In this document: positions 45,115-53,858 of the stretch, in pieces | Position numbering within the stretch: position 1 is the first letter of the stretch | Layout of the letters: each line of letters starts with the position of its first letter | NCBI GenBank assembly: GCA_016709155.1 | Contig: JADJEI010000013.1 | Location: 310,001-374,000 of the forward strand | Direction: 5' to 3' | Source of the DNA: Ignavibacteriales bacterium | Lineage (GTDB): Bacteria > Bacteroidota > Ignavibacteria > Ignavibacteriales > Ignavibacteriaceae | Length of the DNA stretch: 64,000 bases | Notes under the pieces: model-generated | Told to the model about the DNA's origin: nothing | The model's database searches: none | The model's input: the letters and a program-made list of their open reading frames with translations, nothing else | Made by a program: the position numbers and the translations under genes

Positions 45115-46626
45115 ATGAAAAAGATACTTCTCATAGTTCTTTTAGTGTTATTCGTTTCAACTACCCCTGCCCAGGTAAGTCAAACAGTTCAAATAACAAA
45201 TTTTAATTTTGATTGTATTAATCCGTCATTCATCAAAAGCCCAGATTTTATTTCTGGAAAGGCTTTTTTAGCAGAAGTGCATCGTGGTGATTCCAGCTTA
45301 ATTTTTGTCGGGAATTACAATAACGATAATGATGAATTTACTTTACAACAGGAATTTCAACCTGCTGCTTCGCAGAATTCTAATCCCATCGGTCATTGGT
45401 CTGATTGGAATGAAATTCGTATCTACTATTTCACTTATCAAAATGACAGTTGGGATATTGCTACACGAACATTCAATGATAATATTTGGAGCGATGATAT
45501 ACTTATTACCGAATCACCCGAGGATGAAGCCGAAATAACTTTAGTCAATATTTATTCAAATTATTTTATCACACAGTTTTTGCCGGCAATATTATTTCAA
45601 AGAGATAGTTCGATTTATCTTGCGGAAATTATTAACGACTCTGTAAAAACATCTCTTGTCTTTCAAAAAAATATTTTAGGCGCATTCTCTTCGCCCGCAG
45701 CTTTTTACATGAGTGATGATGGTGCCATTACAGTAGCCTCGATTCTTAACAATACTCTCGGGCAAACTCAAGTGGTATATCGCGAACGAAATTCTTTTGA
45801 CGATAATTGGGGATTTATAACAACTGTTCTCGATAGCGGTAAAATTTATCACATCAGTTTTATAGACGATTTTTTCCCACAGTTTTTTATTGAAGCAGAT
45901 TTTGGGGAGGGTAGGACAGCATACAACATGGAATCCTGGCCAACAAATAATCAGTTGATCCCGCTGCAAGAACCTGCTTTAGGAGAAATCTCAAATCTGC
46001 AATCCGATTATATAAGCGTTATTACATTAAAAAAGCCAAATGGTTTTTATATTTACGGAGACTTCACTTACCGTTTAACAAGAAACGATTCAGACTATAT
46101 TCGATCGAATTATTTTAATTACGGACAAGAGAACTACGATTCATTGGTTTTCACCAAAAAAAAGAAACCAATATCTTCAGTTGGCAATGTTGGGTTTGAA
46201 AGTTTAGGAGAACGGCTTTACACAATATGGGAAGATAGTGCGAATGGATATATAAATCTATTTGGAAAGAAGCATGTCATACCAGTTGGAGCAGTTAAAG
46301 ATGAAAAAATTGTCGAAGGATTTATGCTCGAGCAGAATTATCCGAATCCATTTAACCCAACAACAAAAATAAAATATACAATTCCTTCAACTCCCCTCTC
46401 CTTTGGAGAGGGGTTGGGGGTGAGGCTTCTTGTGTATGACGTACTTGGCAACGAAGTAGCCACACTCGTAAACGAACCACAGCAGTCCGGCACTTACGAA
46501 GTTGAGTTTAACGTAGGACAGGCTATCAGCCTGTCAAGCGGAGTTTACTACTACCAATTAAGAGTTTACCCCGTAAGCGGGGTGGGTGGTTTTGTTGAAA
46601 CTAAGAAGATGATTTTACTCCGCTGA
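45115..46626 (+). CDS. T9SS-exported protein of unknown function
   Basis: About 503 residues from ATG 45115 (GAGG upstream); an earlier in-frame start at 45082 would precede the signal peptide with 11 extra residues. Signal peptide KKILLIVLLVLFVSTTPAQ. The body is a beta-rich domain with WSDWNEIRIYYFTYQNDSWD and FYMSDDGAITVASILNN. The C-terminus is a type A sorting domain (EQNYPNPFNPTTKIKYTIPS ... KKMILLR). The domain contains three extra in-frame peptides, TPLSFGEGLGVR, VGQAIS and VYPVSGVG, each encoded by a palindrome. Expected at the cell surface. Confidence 0.85.
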   Translation: MKKILLIVLLVLFVSTTPAQVSQTVQITNFNFDCINPSFIKSPDFISGKAFLAEVHRGDSSLIFVGNYNNDNDEFTLQQEFQPAASQNSNPIGHWSDWNEIRIYYFTYQNDSWDIATRTFNDNIWSDDILITESPEDEAEITLVNIYSNYFITQFLPAILFQRDSSIYLAEIINDSVKTSLVFQKNILGAFSSPAAFYMSDDGAITVASILNNTLGQTQVVYRERNSFDDNWGFITTVLDSGKIYHISFIDDFFPQFFIEADFGEGRTAYNMESWPTNNQLIPLQEPALGEISNLQSDYISVITLKKPNGFYIYGDFTYRLTRNDSDYIRSNYFNYGQENYDSLVFTKKKKPISSVGNVGFESLGERLYTIWEDSANGYINLFGKKHVIPVGAVKDEKIVEGFMLEQNYPNPFNPTTKIKYTIPSTPLSFGEGLGVRLLVYDVLGNEVATLVNEPQQSGTYEVEFNVGQAISLSSGVYYYQLRVYPVSGVGGFVETKKMILLR

Positions 46627-46636
46627 TTTATTTCTT

Positions 46637-46672
46637 AAAGATGACATCCAACTATCGGGATGTCATCTTTTT
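46637..46672 (+). terminator. Intrinsic terminator after the 45115-46626 gene
   Basis: AAAGATGACATCC and GGATGTCATCTTT pair perfectly (13 bp) across an 8-base loop and run into T5. Confidence 0.85.
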
Positions 46673-46794
46673 GTTTTCACGCATTCAGGTTATTGACTTT
46701 CTTCTTTTCTATTTGTAATATGCTTTCGAAAATTTTATCAGGTGAGGTAAATAACTTATTTCATATTCTTTAATTAATATTTCAGGAGGTTCTG

Positions 46795-48086
46795 ATGAAA
46801 ATATTTGTTGTTCGTTCAGTTCTTTTCTCTGCGGCAGTTTATTGTTTTATTGCTGCTAATTATAATAACACGAATTCCAATTTATTTGGAGATAACAACA
46901 GTGTACCCCCCCCTCCAATGTTGCTAAATATGTAACACCCTATGGCACAGGCGATCACTCTAGCTCAAGCTGGAGTAATGCTTACTCGCTTCAGGATATG
47001 ATTGATAGTTTGGCTTCGAACACAATTTACAATCTCATTGATTCAACTTTTGTTGTTGATAGTATTTTTATCAGCAACCTTAGCGGCTTATCTTTCATTG
47101 ATAAGGGAAAAACCAAGACAATACTGCAAGGGCAATCAAACCCCTTTGATGATGACCCTTACCTATGGAGCATTAAGGGGTTTGATCTTGAGAATGCTGA
47201 TAACATTACAATCAAAGATATACAGATCAGAAAATTCAGAGGATTTGGGATAAGAGTGGACGCAGCATCGAGTTACTTTTACGCTTACAATGATTCGATA
47301 GTTAATTGCGGATGGGCGGCAAGAGAGGATACCTCTGATACCTCCTCTATATTAATTAAATCACCTTGCGGAGTAAAGCTGTTTGGCGATGATGCAACGT
47401 TTAGGAGATCATACATAATGAATTCAGGCTGGGATGGAATGCAGATAGCTGGTTACAGAATTACAGTAGATACTACAATAATCTACCACACAGGGATGGA
47501 TTTTCCCGATGCTGAAAGTCAAGGTGATGGCGTTCATATGTTCAAGAATCCTGATCCGGATAGTTCATATTGGGTTCCTTATGGTGAAGATTCAATTCGT
47601 GTTTGGAAGACTGGGCAGGCTACATTCAGATTAGTAAATATAAACACGGTAGAGCCAAAAAAATCCGGGATAGAAGGTGGTTGGGATTCGATATATTATG
47701 ATCAGGATTCAATCCCATATTTGTTAGAGAAACCGCTTGTGCAAGTAACAAATAGTACCGTAATTGGCGGCAAAGGAATAGGTATCACACAAGATGATCA
47801 CCCAAGAGTTGGGCATTTCTCAACGAAGATTGAAAATTGTAAAATAGGTTCATTAGACCCAAGCAAACCAACATTCCGAATAGACTGGGCAGATGCTTTA
47901 ACGACCCCCACCACTGCCTGGATAAAGAATAATACATTTTATAGCCCGGCAGATTATCATCCTCAAGGAATAAACTGTCCAGTTGCAGAATATTACACAG
48001 ACAGCACTGCTGTATTGTATTCAAACAATAACTGGAGAGTAGGTACAAAAGACAGTACATCTTGTGTCACTCATAACTTGCCTTAA
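46795..48086 (+). CDS. Secreted right-handed beta-helix protein with poly-C frameshift
   Basis: About 430 residues when the C8 run at 46906-46913 is read as C9. ATG 46795 follows AGGAGG by six bases. Signal peptide FVVRSVLFSAAVYCFIAAN. After the C run the restored frame reads SNVAKYVTPYGTGDHSSSSW and continues as MIDSLASNTIYNLIDSTFVV. The body has pectate-lyase-like short parallel strands (DSIFISNLSGLSFI, ADNITIKDIQIRKFRGFGIR, GWDGMQIAGYRITVDTTIIY). No sorting domain and no catalytic residues obvious. As given, the frame stops 10 codons after the C tract. The tract may be a sequencing undercall or a genuine slip-strand switch. Confidence 0.75.
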
Positions 48087-48097
48087 AGGAGAAGAAA

Positions 48098-49880
48098 ATG
48101 AAAAACATAACACTTATAATTATAACTCTGATAATTACTAATCTTGTTTCAATTGATGCCCAAGACATTTTATGGAAGAAGAATTTTGGCTTAAACACGG
48201 CAGATGATTTTGGTAGAACTGTTATTGAGCTAAGCGATGGCAGTATTATAATAGCCGGTTATACTGGCTCTTATGGTGCGGGGGGGTTTGATGTTTGGCT
48301 AATTAAAACTGACGCCGATGGGGATATCCTTTGGAATAAAACTTACGGAGGTAGCGAGGATGACTATGCCTATTCTATAAAACAGACAGATGATGGAGGT
48401 TTTATAATTGGCGGAGCAACAAATTCTTCCGGTGTCGGCGGTTTAGACTACTACTTAATAAAAACTGACTCGGATGGCGATACACTATGGACCAGAACAT
48501 TCGGGGAAGGTAATGATGATATCTGTTGGAGTTTAGCTTTAGCGGATGATGGCTATGTATTAGCAGGAGGAAAGAATATGCAGCCTGATCATCCAGATAT
48601 TTGGATAATTAAGCTTGACACTATCGGAAATTTTATTTGGGAGAAAACCTATGGTACAAGCGCCGATGAAATTGCCTGGAGTATTGAAGTAACCTCTGAT
48701 AATGGTTATATCATTGCTAGTCACAATCCAATCAATTCATATGATGGCTGGTTAATTAAACTTGATTCGAATGGGGATTCTCTTTGGACTAAATTCTATG
48801 GAGAGGATCTGGGGGATATATTATTATACGCGACCCAAACTCAAGATGGGGGGTATATATTGACTGGACGATTTTCCGAGCACACTGGTGGTTACACAGG
48901 AAACGTTTGGTTAATAAAAACCGATTCACTCGGCAATGTAGAATGGGAAAAAACTTATGATTACGCCAATGATTACGATATCGGTTACTCAGTTCAACAA
49001 ACCTCTGATGGCGGATTTATTATATGCGGCTCAGCCATTGTTGATGAAGGTGCCGCTTTTGGATGGATCATAAGAACAAATGAATTTGGCGACATACTAT
49101 GGACTCAGGAAGTTCATAGTTATGTAAAATCAAACATTCTTTCGTCAATAAACACAACCCTTTTTTCGGTTATCCAAGCTAGTAATGGAGATTATGTTGT
49201 TACAGGTATGCAACCAATATTACCGGTTTCTGATCATGCTCAGCAGGTAGTTTTATTAAGAATTGCCTCCGACATAGTTCCCGTCGAACTGACAACCTTC
49301 ACAGCCACTGTAGAGCAAAACTCCGTTTCGCTTAACTGGCAAACAGCAACGGAGACAAAACAGCGGGTTTGAAATGCAGAGGGGTCAAATGTCAAACGTC
49401 AATGGTCAAACGGATTGGCAGGTCATCGGTTTTATTCCAGGGTTTGGTACTACCACCGAACCTAAGAGTTATACTTTTGTTGATGAAAATCTCTCTGCAG
49501 GAAAATATCAATATAGATTAAAACAAATTGACTTTGATGGAACGTTTGAATACTCAAATACAGTTGAAGTTGAAATAAATTCCCCAACAGAATTTTCACT
49601 TGAGCAGAACTACCCGAATCCATTTAACCCAACAACAAAAATAAAATATACAATTCCTTCAACTCCCCTCTCCTTTGGAGAGGGGTTGGGGGTGAGGCTC
49701 CTTGTGTATGATATACTTGGCAACGAAGTTGCAACACTCGTAAACGAACCGCAGCAGCCAGGCACGTATGAAGTTGAGTTCAACGTAGGACAGGCTATCA
49801 GTCTGTCCAGCGGAGTGTATTACTACCAGTTGCGGGCTGGGGGATTCACTCAAACTAAAAAAATGCTTCTATTGAAATAG
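48098..49880 (+). CDS. T9SS-exported beta-propeller protein, one frameshift
   Basis: About 593 residues when one A is removed from TACAAAACAGC near 49357. Signal peptide ITLIIITLIITNLVSIDAQ. About seven Trp/Gly repeats of the 'DGGFIIGG...WLIKTDSDGD...W' type (SGDTLW-like TDSDGDTLWTRTFGEGNDD, TDADGDILWNKTYGGSEDD), which form a propeller. The FTATVEQNSVSLNWQTATE linker leads to NSGFEMQRG, the standard bridge to the sorting domain, but the frame ends at KQRV-stop and resumes at 49374. The sorting domain ends KKMLLLK. Its domain shares an 86-base identical stretch with the gene at 45115. Confidence 0.8.
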
Positions 49881-49894
49881 AACCTGCTGATTAT

Positions 49895-49926
49895 AAAAAA
49901 GGCTGCCACAAATGACAACCTTTTTT
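49895..49926 (+). terminator. Intrinsic terminator after the propeller gene
   Basis: AAAAAAGGCTGCC pairs with GACAACCTTTTTT (one mismatch and one wobble in 13) and ends in T6. It sits between convergent genes and may serve both strands. Confidence 0.7.
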
Positions 49927-49927
49927 A

Positions 49928-50863
49928 CTACAATGTTGTTGAAATACTAATGCGGTGAAGTGCACCGATTAAGCCAAGGGAGGAGTAACCGTAATCAAAT
50001 TGGTAACTTGAAATCTTTGCCCCCAACCCAACGTTAAATCCTGCAATACCTGCAGTACTGCCAATCTTCAATTCTGTTCTTTTTTCATTATCATATCCAA
50101 AACGCAGCTTCATAACTTTACTCAAAGTAAATTCTGCTCCAACCGTAAAGGCTTTTAGTCTGGAAAGAAAATCATCTCTGTCTTCGTTAAGTTTATGAAA
50201 GTCCACTGATAATTTAAGCGGCAAATAAGCTAATTTTTTTGAAACACCAACGGCAACATCAATCGGTAATTTTTCTTTAGTGTCGTAATAAGAAGAAATC
50301 TGTCCGCCAAGATTTAATGCAGCAAAACCAAAGTTCCAATTTGAATTAGGAATTGCATAATGCAAACCAAGATCAACAGCCATTGCACTCGAAGAGCGAT
50401 CTGCAATGCTTGAGTAAATTATTTTTGCATTAGCACCGTAATAAAAATTTTCATAAAGAATATTTGAGTAGCCGATTATAAAAGCAAACTCACCTGCACC
50501 AAACTCTCCGGTCTTTGCTCCGAACTCATTCGCCTCTGTAAAATTGCCGTAGTTGATATATTTAATTCCCGCACCGAATCTTCCAATTCCTTCAAACTCC
50601 TGCGAGTATGATAGACTTGCAAGATTTATATCGAGCAAATGTTTGACGAATGAAAATGAAACAGGTCTTTCTGTCAACAATCCAATTCCAGATGGATTAT
50701 AAAATATAACATCAGCGTCATCATTGTTGGAAGTATAACTACCGGCTAACGCACCGGAACGCGCGCTGTTATCAACCCGCAAAAATTCGTAAGTGTTTTG
50801 AGCCTCGATTTGAATCGAAAATAATATTAAAATAAGTGCAAAGAGTGATACTGTTTTTTTCAT
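49928..50863 (-). CDS. PorV/PorQ-family outer-membrane protein
   Basis: 311 residues. Signal peptide (FALILILFSIQIEAQ). The N-terminal block FLRVDNSARSGALAGSYTSN and DADVIFYNPSGIGLL is the PorV/PorQ family mark, a FadL-like barrel. PorV shuttles T9SS cargo to the attachment complex and PorQ helps anchor it. The length is nearer PorQ. Strands such as GRFGAGIKYINYGNF and AFIIGYSNILYENFYYGANA follow. It lies among several T9SS cargo genes, consistent with a role in their surface attachment. Which of PorV or PorQ is inference. Confidence 0.82.
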   Translation of the reverse strand: MKKTVSLFALILILFSIQIEAQNTYEFLRVDNSARSGALAGSYTSNNDDADVIFYNPSGIGLLTERPVSFSFVKHLLDINLASLSYSQEFEGIGRFGAGIKYINYGNFTEANEFGAKTGEFGAGEFAFIIGYSNILYENFYYGANAKIIYSSIADRSSSAMAVDLGLHYAIPNSNWNFGFAALNLGGQISSYYDTKEKLPIDVAVGVSKKLAYLPLKLSVDFHKLNEDRDDFLSRLKAFTVGAEFTLSKVMKLRFGYDNEKRTELKIGSTAGIAGFNVGLGAKISSYQFDYGYSSLGLIGALHRISISTTL

Positions 50864-51109
50864 ACTAATCCTTAAAATTTCAACTGCTTATTTAAGGAAT
50901 CTTACCAATAAAGGCAAGGGAAAATCTAAGAGTAAAAAAAATTATTCTTCATTAGAATAACGCACCTCAATAGATTGGGAAAAGCCGCTCTATCCGTTCC
51001 TTGAACAATTTTCTGCTTAGTTACCAATTTCATCCCCACATTTATTTTTATAATTATCCACTTTTTTACCGATATTTGATAACAATTTTTTAACATACAA
51101 TTATCAGGC

Positions 51110-52162
51110 ATGAGTTCTGTACAAAAAACAGTTTTATTATTATTCATAATTATACTTGCCGTTGTAATTTATTTCCTTCCGGTGAATCTTCCGCTTACTT
51201 TATCAGCGAGGGCAAAAATACTACCCGCTTCCGAATGGATTGTTGCCAAAAACGATAACGGGCAAATCGTCACCACCTTGTTCGATCATAAATCCGGTGT
51301 TCATAAGAATTACTCGGTCTCTAATTTTGAAAGGGGGGATGATGTCCGGCTGATTTTTAGAAGTGATTTGAAAATAAATTCATTCGTTAATACAACAGAC
51401 ACGATTGCCAAATTATATTCAAATGAAATTGAAAGACAGCTAACCGCTCTTAAAGGCTCACTCGAAGTTGCTAAGGCTTCATTAAAATTAAATCAAACCG
51501 GTGATAAAGCGTCACTAATTAGAATGGCGGAGGAGCAGCTTGCCTTTCAAAAGAAGAATGCAGAAGAACAAAGAAAAATTTTATCCAGGCAGGAACAGCT
51601 TTATCAAAAAGATCTAATCTCGCAGGAAGAATATGAAATTTCAAAAGGAACTGCTGAACTTAATGATCTTCAAATTGCAATTGCAAATGCCAATCTTGAA
51701 ACTGTTCTTACAGGCGAAAAAACCGAACAGATAGATTTCATCAACTCACAAATAAAATCCTTTGAAAACGAAATAGCCGTTCTTGAAAAACGATTTGCTG
51801 ATTTTAATATCATACCGGCTATCAACGGAACTATTTCTAAAATATCTATCGGGGATACTTTATTAAGTATTCAAAACACGGATGAATATTTGCTGATGAT
51901 CCCTGTTAATCTTAAATATCAAAAATACATTTCTATCGATGAACAAGTTTCATTCTATTCAGAAACAAATCAAGCAGACTTTTATGGAAAAATTATTTCA
52001 ATCAACAATTCAGTTCAATACCTTCTTGGTGAACCTGTTATAATTGTCACCGCTGCAATCGAAAATAATAAACAGCCGCTAAACACGGGACTAATAACCG
52101 AATGTGAAATTCACTGCGGCAGCATTCCAATTGCAGATCACATAAAAAGATTTTTTAATTGA
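51110..52162 (+). CDS. HlyD-type membrane fusion protein
   Basis: 350 residues. One N-terminal membrane helix (VLLLFIIILAVVIYFLPVNL), then a coiled coil of about 100 residues (KLYSNEIERQLTALKGSLEV to NAEEQRKILSRQEQLYQKDL). A barrel-sandwich/lipoyl-like segment near 245 (AINGTISKISIGDTLLSIQN) and a beta-barrel part follow. Normally these proteins link an inner-membrane pump to an outer-membrane channel, but no pump or TolC gene is present. Ten bases later comes the VTC gene, so all three belong to one operon. Confidence 0.82.
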   Translation: MSSVQKTVLLLFIIILAVVIYFLPVNLPLTLSARAKILPASEWIVAKNDNGQIVTTLFDHKSGVHKNYSVSNFERGDDVRLIFRSDLKINSFVNTTDTIAKLYSNEIERQLTALKGSLEVAKASLKLNQTGDKASLIRMAEEQLAFQKKNAEEQRKILSRQEQLYQKDLISQEEYEISKGTAELNDLQIAIANANLETVLTGEKTEQIDFINSQIKSFENEIAVLEKRFADFNIIPAINGTISKISIGDTLLSIQNTDEYLLMIPVNLKYQKYISIDEQVSFYSETNQADFYGKIISINNSVQYLLGEPVIIVTAAIENNKQPLNTGLITECEIHCGSIPIADHIKRFFN

Positions 52163-52171
52163 AGTTAGTTA

Positions 52172-52918
52172 ATGAGAATCGAACATAAATATTATCTCTC
52201 CGAATCCGATATTTATAATTTCAAAAGGGAAATGACGCCGTATGTAAGGTACGATGCATTCGCACTTAATCACGAAGATAGAAATTATACGGTTCGCAGT
52301 GTGTATTACGATTCAGATTCTATGCAATTCTATCACGAAAAAATTGAAGGATTAAAAGTCAGGAAAAAACTTCGCATCCGCGGTTATAATAATTTTCACG
52401 GCGAAAAAGTTGTTTACATCGAAATCAAAAGAAAAAGTGATTGCTACGTTTGGAAAAATCGCGCACCGCTTTTATTCAGCGATATCAATAAATTTTTGAA
52501 TGGAAATTCTATTGAGGATTTAATTCTTACAGCCGACAAAAATAGTTTTGCAATTACCGATGCAAAAAAATTTCTATATCATTACTATAAAGATCAGCTT
52601 CATCCCACCGCCTTAATTTCTTATGAACGCGAGGCTATGTTCGGTGCGATGAACGACCGCCTGCGCATAACAATTGATAAAAATCTTCGCTATCTTATTT
52701 TGCCGGACATTTCCGAACTTTTTAATGAAGATAAACTTCAATATGTTTTTAACGGAACAGTTATTCTCGAAATTAAATCTGACTACGGCTATCCGGTTTG
52801 GCTCAGGGATTTAATTAGCAGGTATCATCTTCGACGGAGTGCAATTTCAAAATATACACTAAGCCTTGATAAGCAAGCTAACCGCAACCCATTTGAAAAA
52901 ATGATATGCACTCTTTAA
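52172..52918 (+). CDS. VTC-domain polyphosphate polymerase-like protein
   Basis: 248 residues. VTC domain (triphosphate tunnel fold): EHKYYLSES, YTVRSVYYDSDSMQFYHEKI, KVRKKLRIRGY, GEKVVYIEIKRKSD, LISYEREAMFG, RITIDKNLRY and VILEIKSDYGYPVW. Alternating Lys/Arg and Glu residues line the tunnel as in yeast VTC4, which makes polyphosphate from ATP. Bacterial VTC proteins are often next to DUF4956 proteins, as here. Enzymatic activity of the bacterial set is inference; the SPX domain of the eukaryotic protein is absent. Confidence 0.88.
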   Translation: MRIEHKYYLSESDIYNFKREMTPYVRYDAFALNHEDRNYTVRSVYYDSDSMQFYHEKIEGLKVRKKLRIRGYNNFHGEKVVYIEIKRKSDCYVWKNRAPLLFSDINKFLNGNSIEDLILTADKNSFAITDAKKFLYHYYKDQLHPTALISYEREAMFGAMNDRLRITIDKNLRYLILPDISELFNEDKLQYVFNGTVILEIKSDYGYPVWLRDLISRYHLRRSAISKYTLSLDKQANRNPFEKMICTL

Positions 52919-52960
52919 ACTCCGATCCATTACTACATAAAATTGGCAGGAGTAAATTAC

Positions 52961-53046
52961 TTCGTGAACCTTCGAGTCTTAGAGCCTTAGTGGCAGAAAA
53001 GAAAACACTCGTACCGCAAAGACGCGAAGTCGCTAAGTTGCACGAA
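52961..53046. repeat. Dispersed imperfect palindrome
   Basis: TTCGTGAACCTTCGAGTCTT and the start of AGAGCCTTAGTGGC on the left match, imperfectly, the reverse complement of GCAAAGACGCGAAGTCGCTA plus AGTTGCACGAA on the right. This sequence style (TTCGTG...CTTAGTGGC) is a known intergenic element type in Bacteroidota-like genomes. It lies inside the VTC/DUF4956 operon in the 199-base gap. Open frames crossing it look artefactual. Confidence 0.5.
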
Positions 53047-53117
53047 TTAAAAATCACTAAACTCTACTCTAAGCGTAACCTCAATAATTCATTAATAAAC
53101 TCGCATTAAGTAAATAA

Positions 53118-53792
53118 ATGCTACAAGATTTTCAAAACATATTCGCCACCTCCATCACTCTCGGCACAGTATTGCAGAACCTTTCCGTTGCAGTATTGTG
53201 CAGCTTATTAATCGCCGTCTTTTATAAATACTCCTACAAAGGACCCGGCTACTCCGCTTCATTCGTTCATTCACTCATTGCTCTCTCAATGATAACAGCA
53301 ATTGTTATAATGGTAATTGGGAACAACCTTGCACGCGCATTTGGATTGGTGGGGGCAATGTCAATTATTCGATTCAGAACAGCAGTAAAAGACACGATTG
53401 ATATTGTTTTTATATTCTTCGCACTCGGCATTGGAATGGCAGCAGGGGTGGGGCTTTACAGCGTTGCATTTGGCGGCACAATTTTTATCGGACTCATTTT
53501 GCTTGCACTTTCAAAGACAGATTTCCTCATCATCAGAAAAGAAAAATTTCTCCTTCAATTCAGATACCACGCTGAAGATGGCATCGAAGCTTCATACATT
53601 CCCGCACTAAAAAAATACTGTAAAAAATTTACAATGATTAATGTAAAATCAATCGGCAGAGAAGATGAACTTGAAATATCATTTTACGTAAGCATCAAAA
53701 ACAAAAACCAGAATCCCGAATTCATCAAAGAACTCTCCGCACAAAAAAGCATCTCCTCAGTAAACTTCTATTTTGATGATGAAAGTTTGTGA
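53118..53792 (+). CDS. DUF4956 inner-membrane protein
   Basis: 224 residues. Four membrane helices in the first ~140 residues (VLQNLSVAVLCSLLIAVFYK, FVHSLIALSMITAIVIMVIG, then FALGIGMAAGVGLYSVAFGG) with the family core NLARAFGLVGAMSIIRFRTA between helices 2 and 3. A soluble C-terminal domain (FRYHAEDGIEASYIPALKKY onward) has a ferredoxin-like pattern. DUF4956 proteins pair with VTC-domain proteins; their joint job is thought to be polyphosphate or surface-linked, but is not established. Confidence 0.88.
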   Translation: MLQDFQNIFATSITLGTVLQNLSVAVLCSLLIAVFYKYSYKGPGYSASFVHSLIALSMITAIVIMVIGNNLARAFGLVGAMSIIRFRTAVKDTIDIVFIFFALGIGMAAGVGLYSVAFGGTIFIGLILLALSKTDFLIIRKEKFLLQFRYHAEDGIEASYIPALKKYCKKFTMINVKSIGREDELEISFYVSIKNKNQNPEFIKELSAQKSISSVNFYFDDESL

Positions 53793-53858
53793 GAGGTGTA
53801 ACATCGAATGATTAAAAGCTAATCCGTAACTCTTTAACCGATTGCTCCAACTTTAATT

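Noticed and set aside
52906..53109. 67-codon frame between the VTC and DUF4956 genes
   Set aside because: Covers a dispersed palindrome, overlaps the VTC gene end, no ribosome site.
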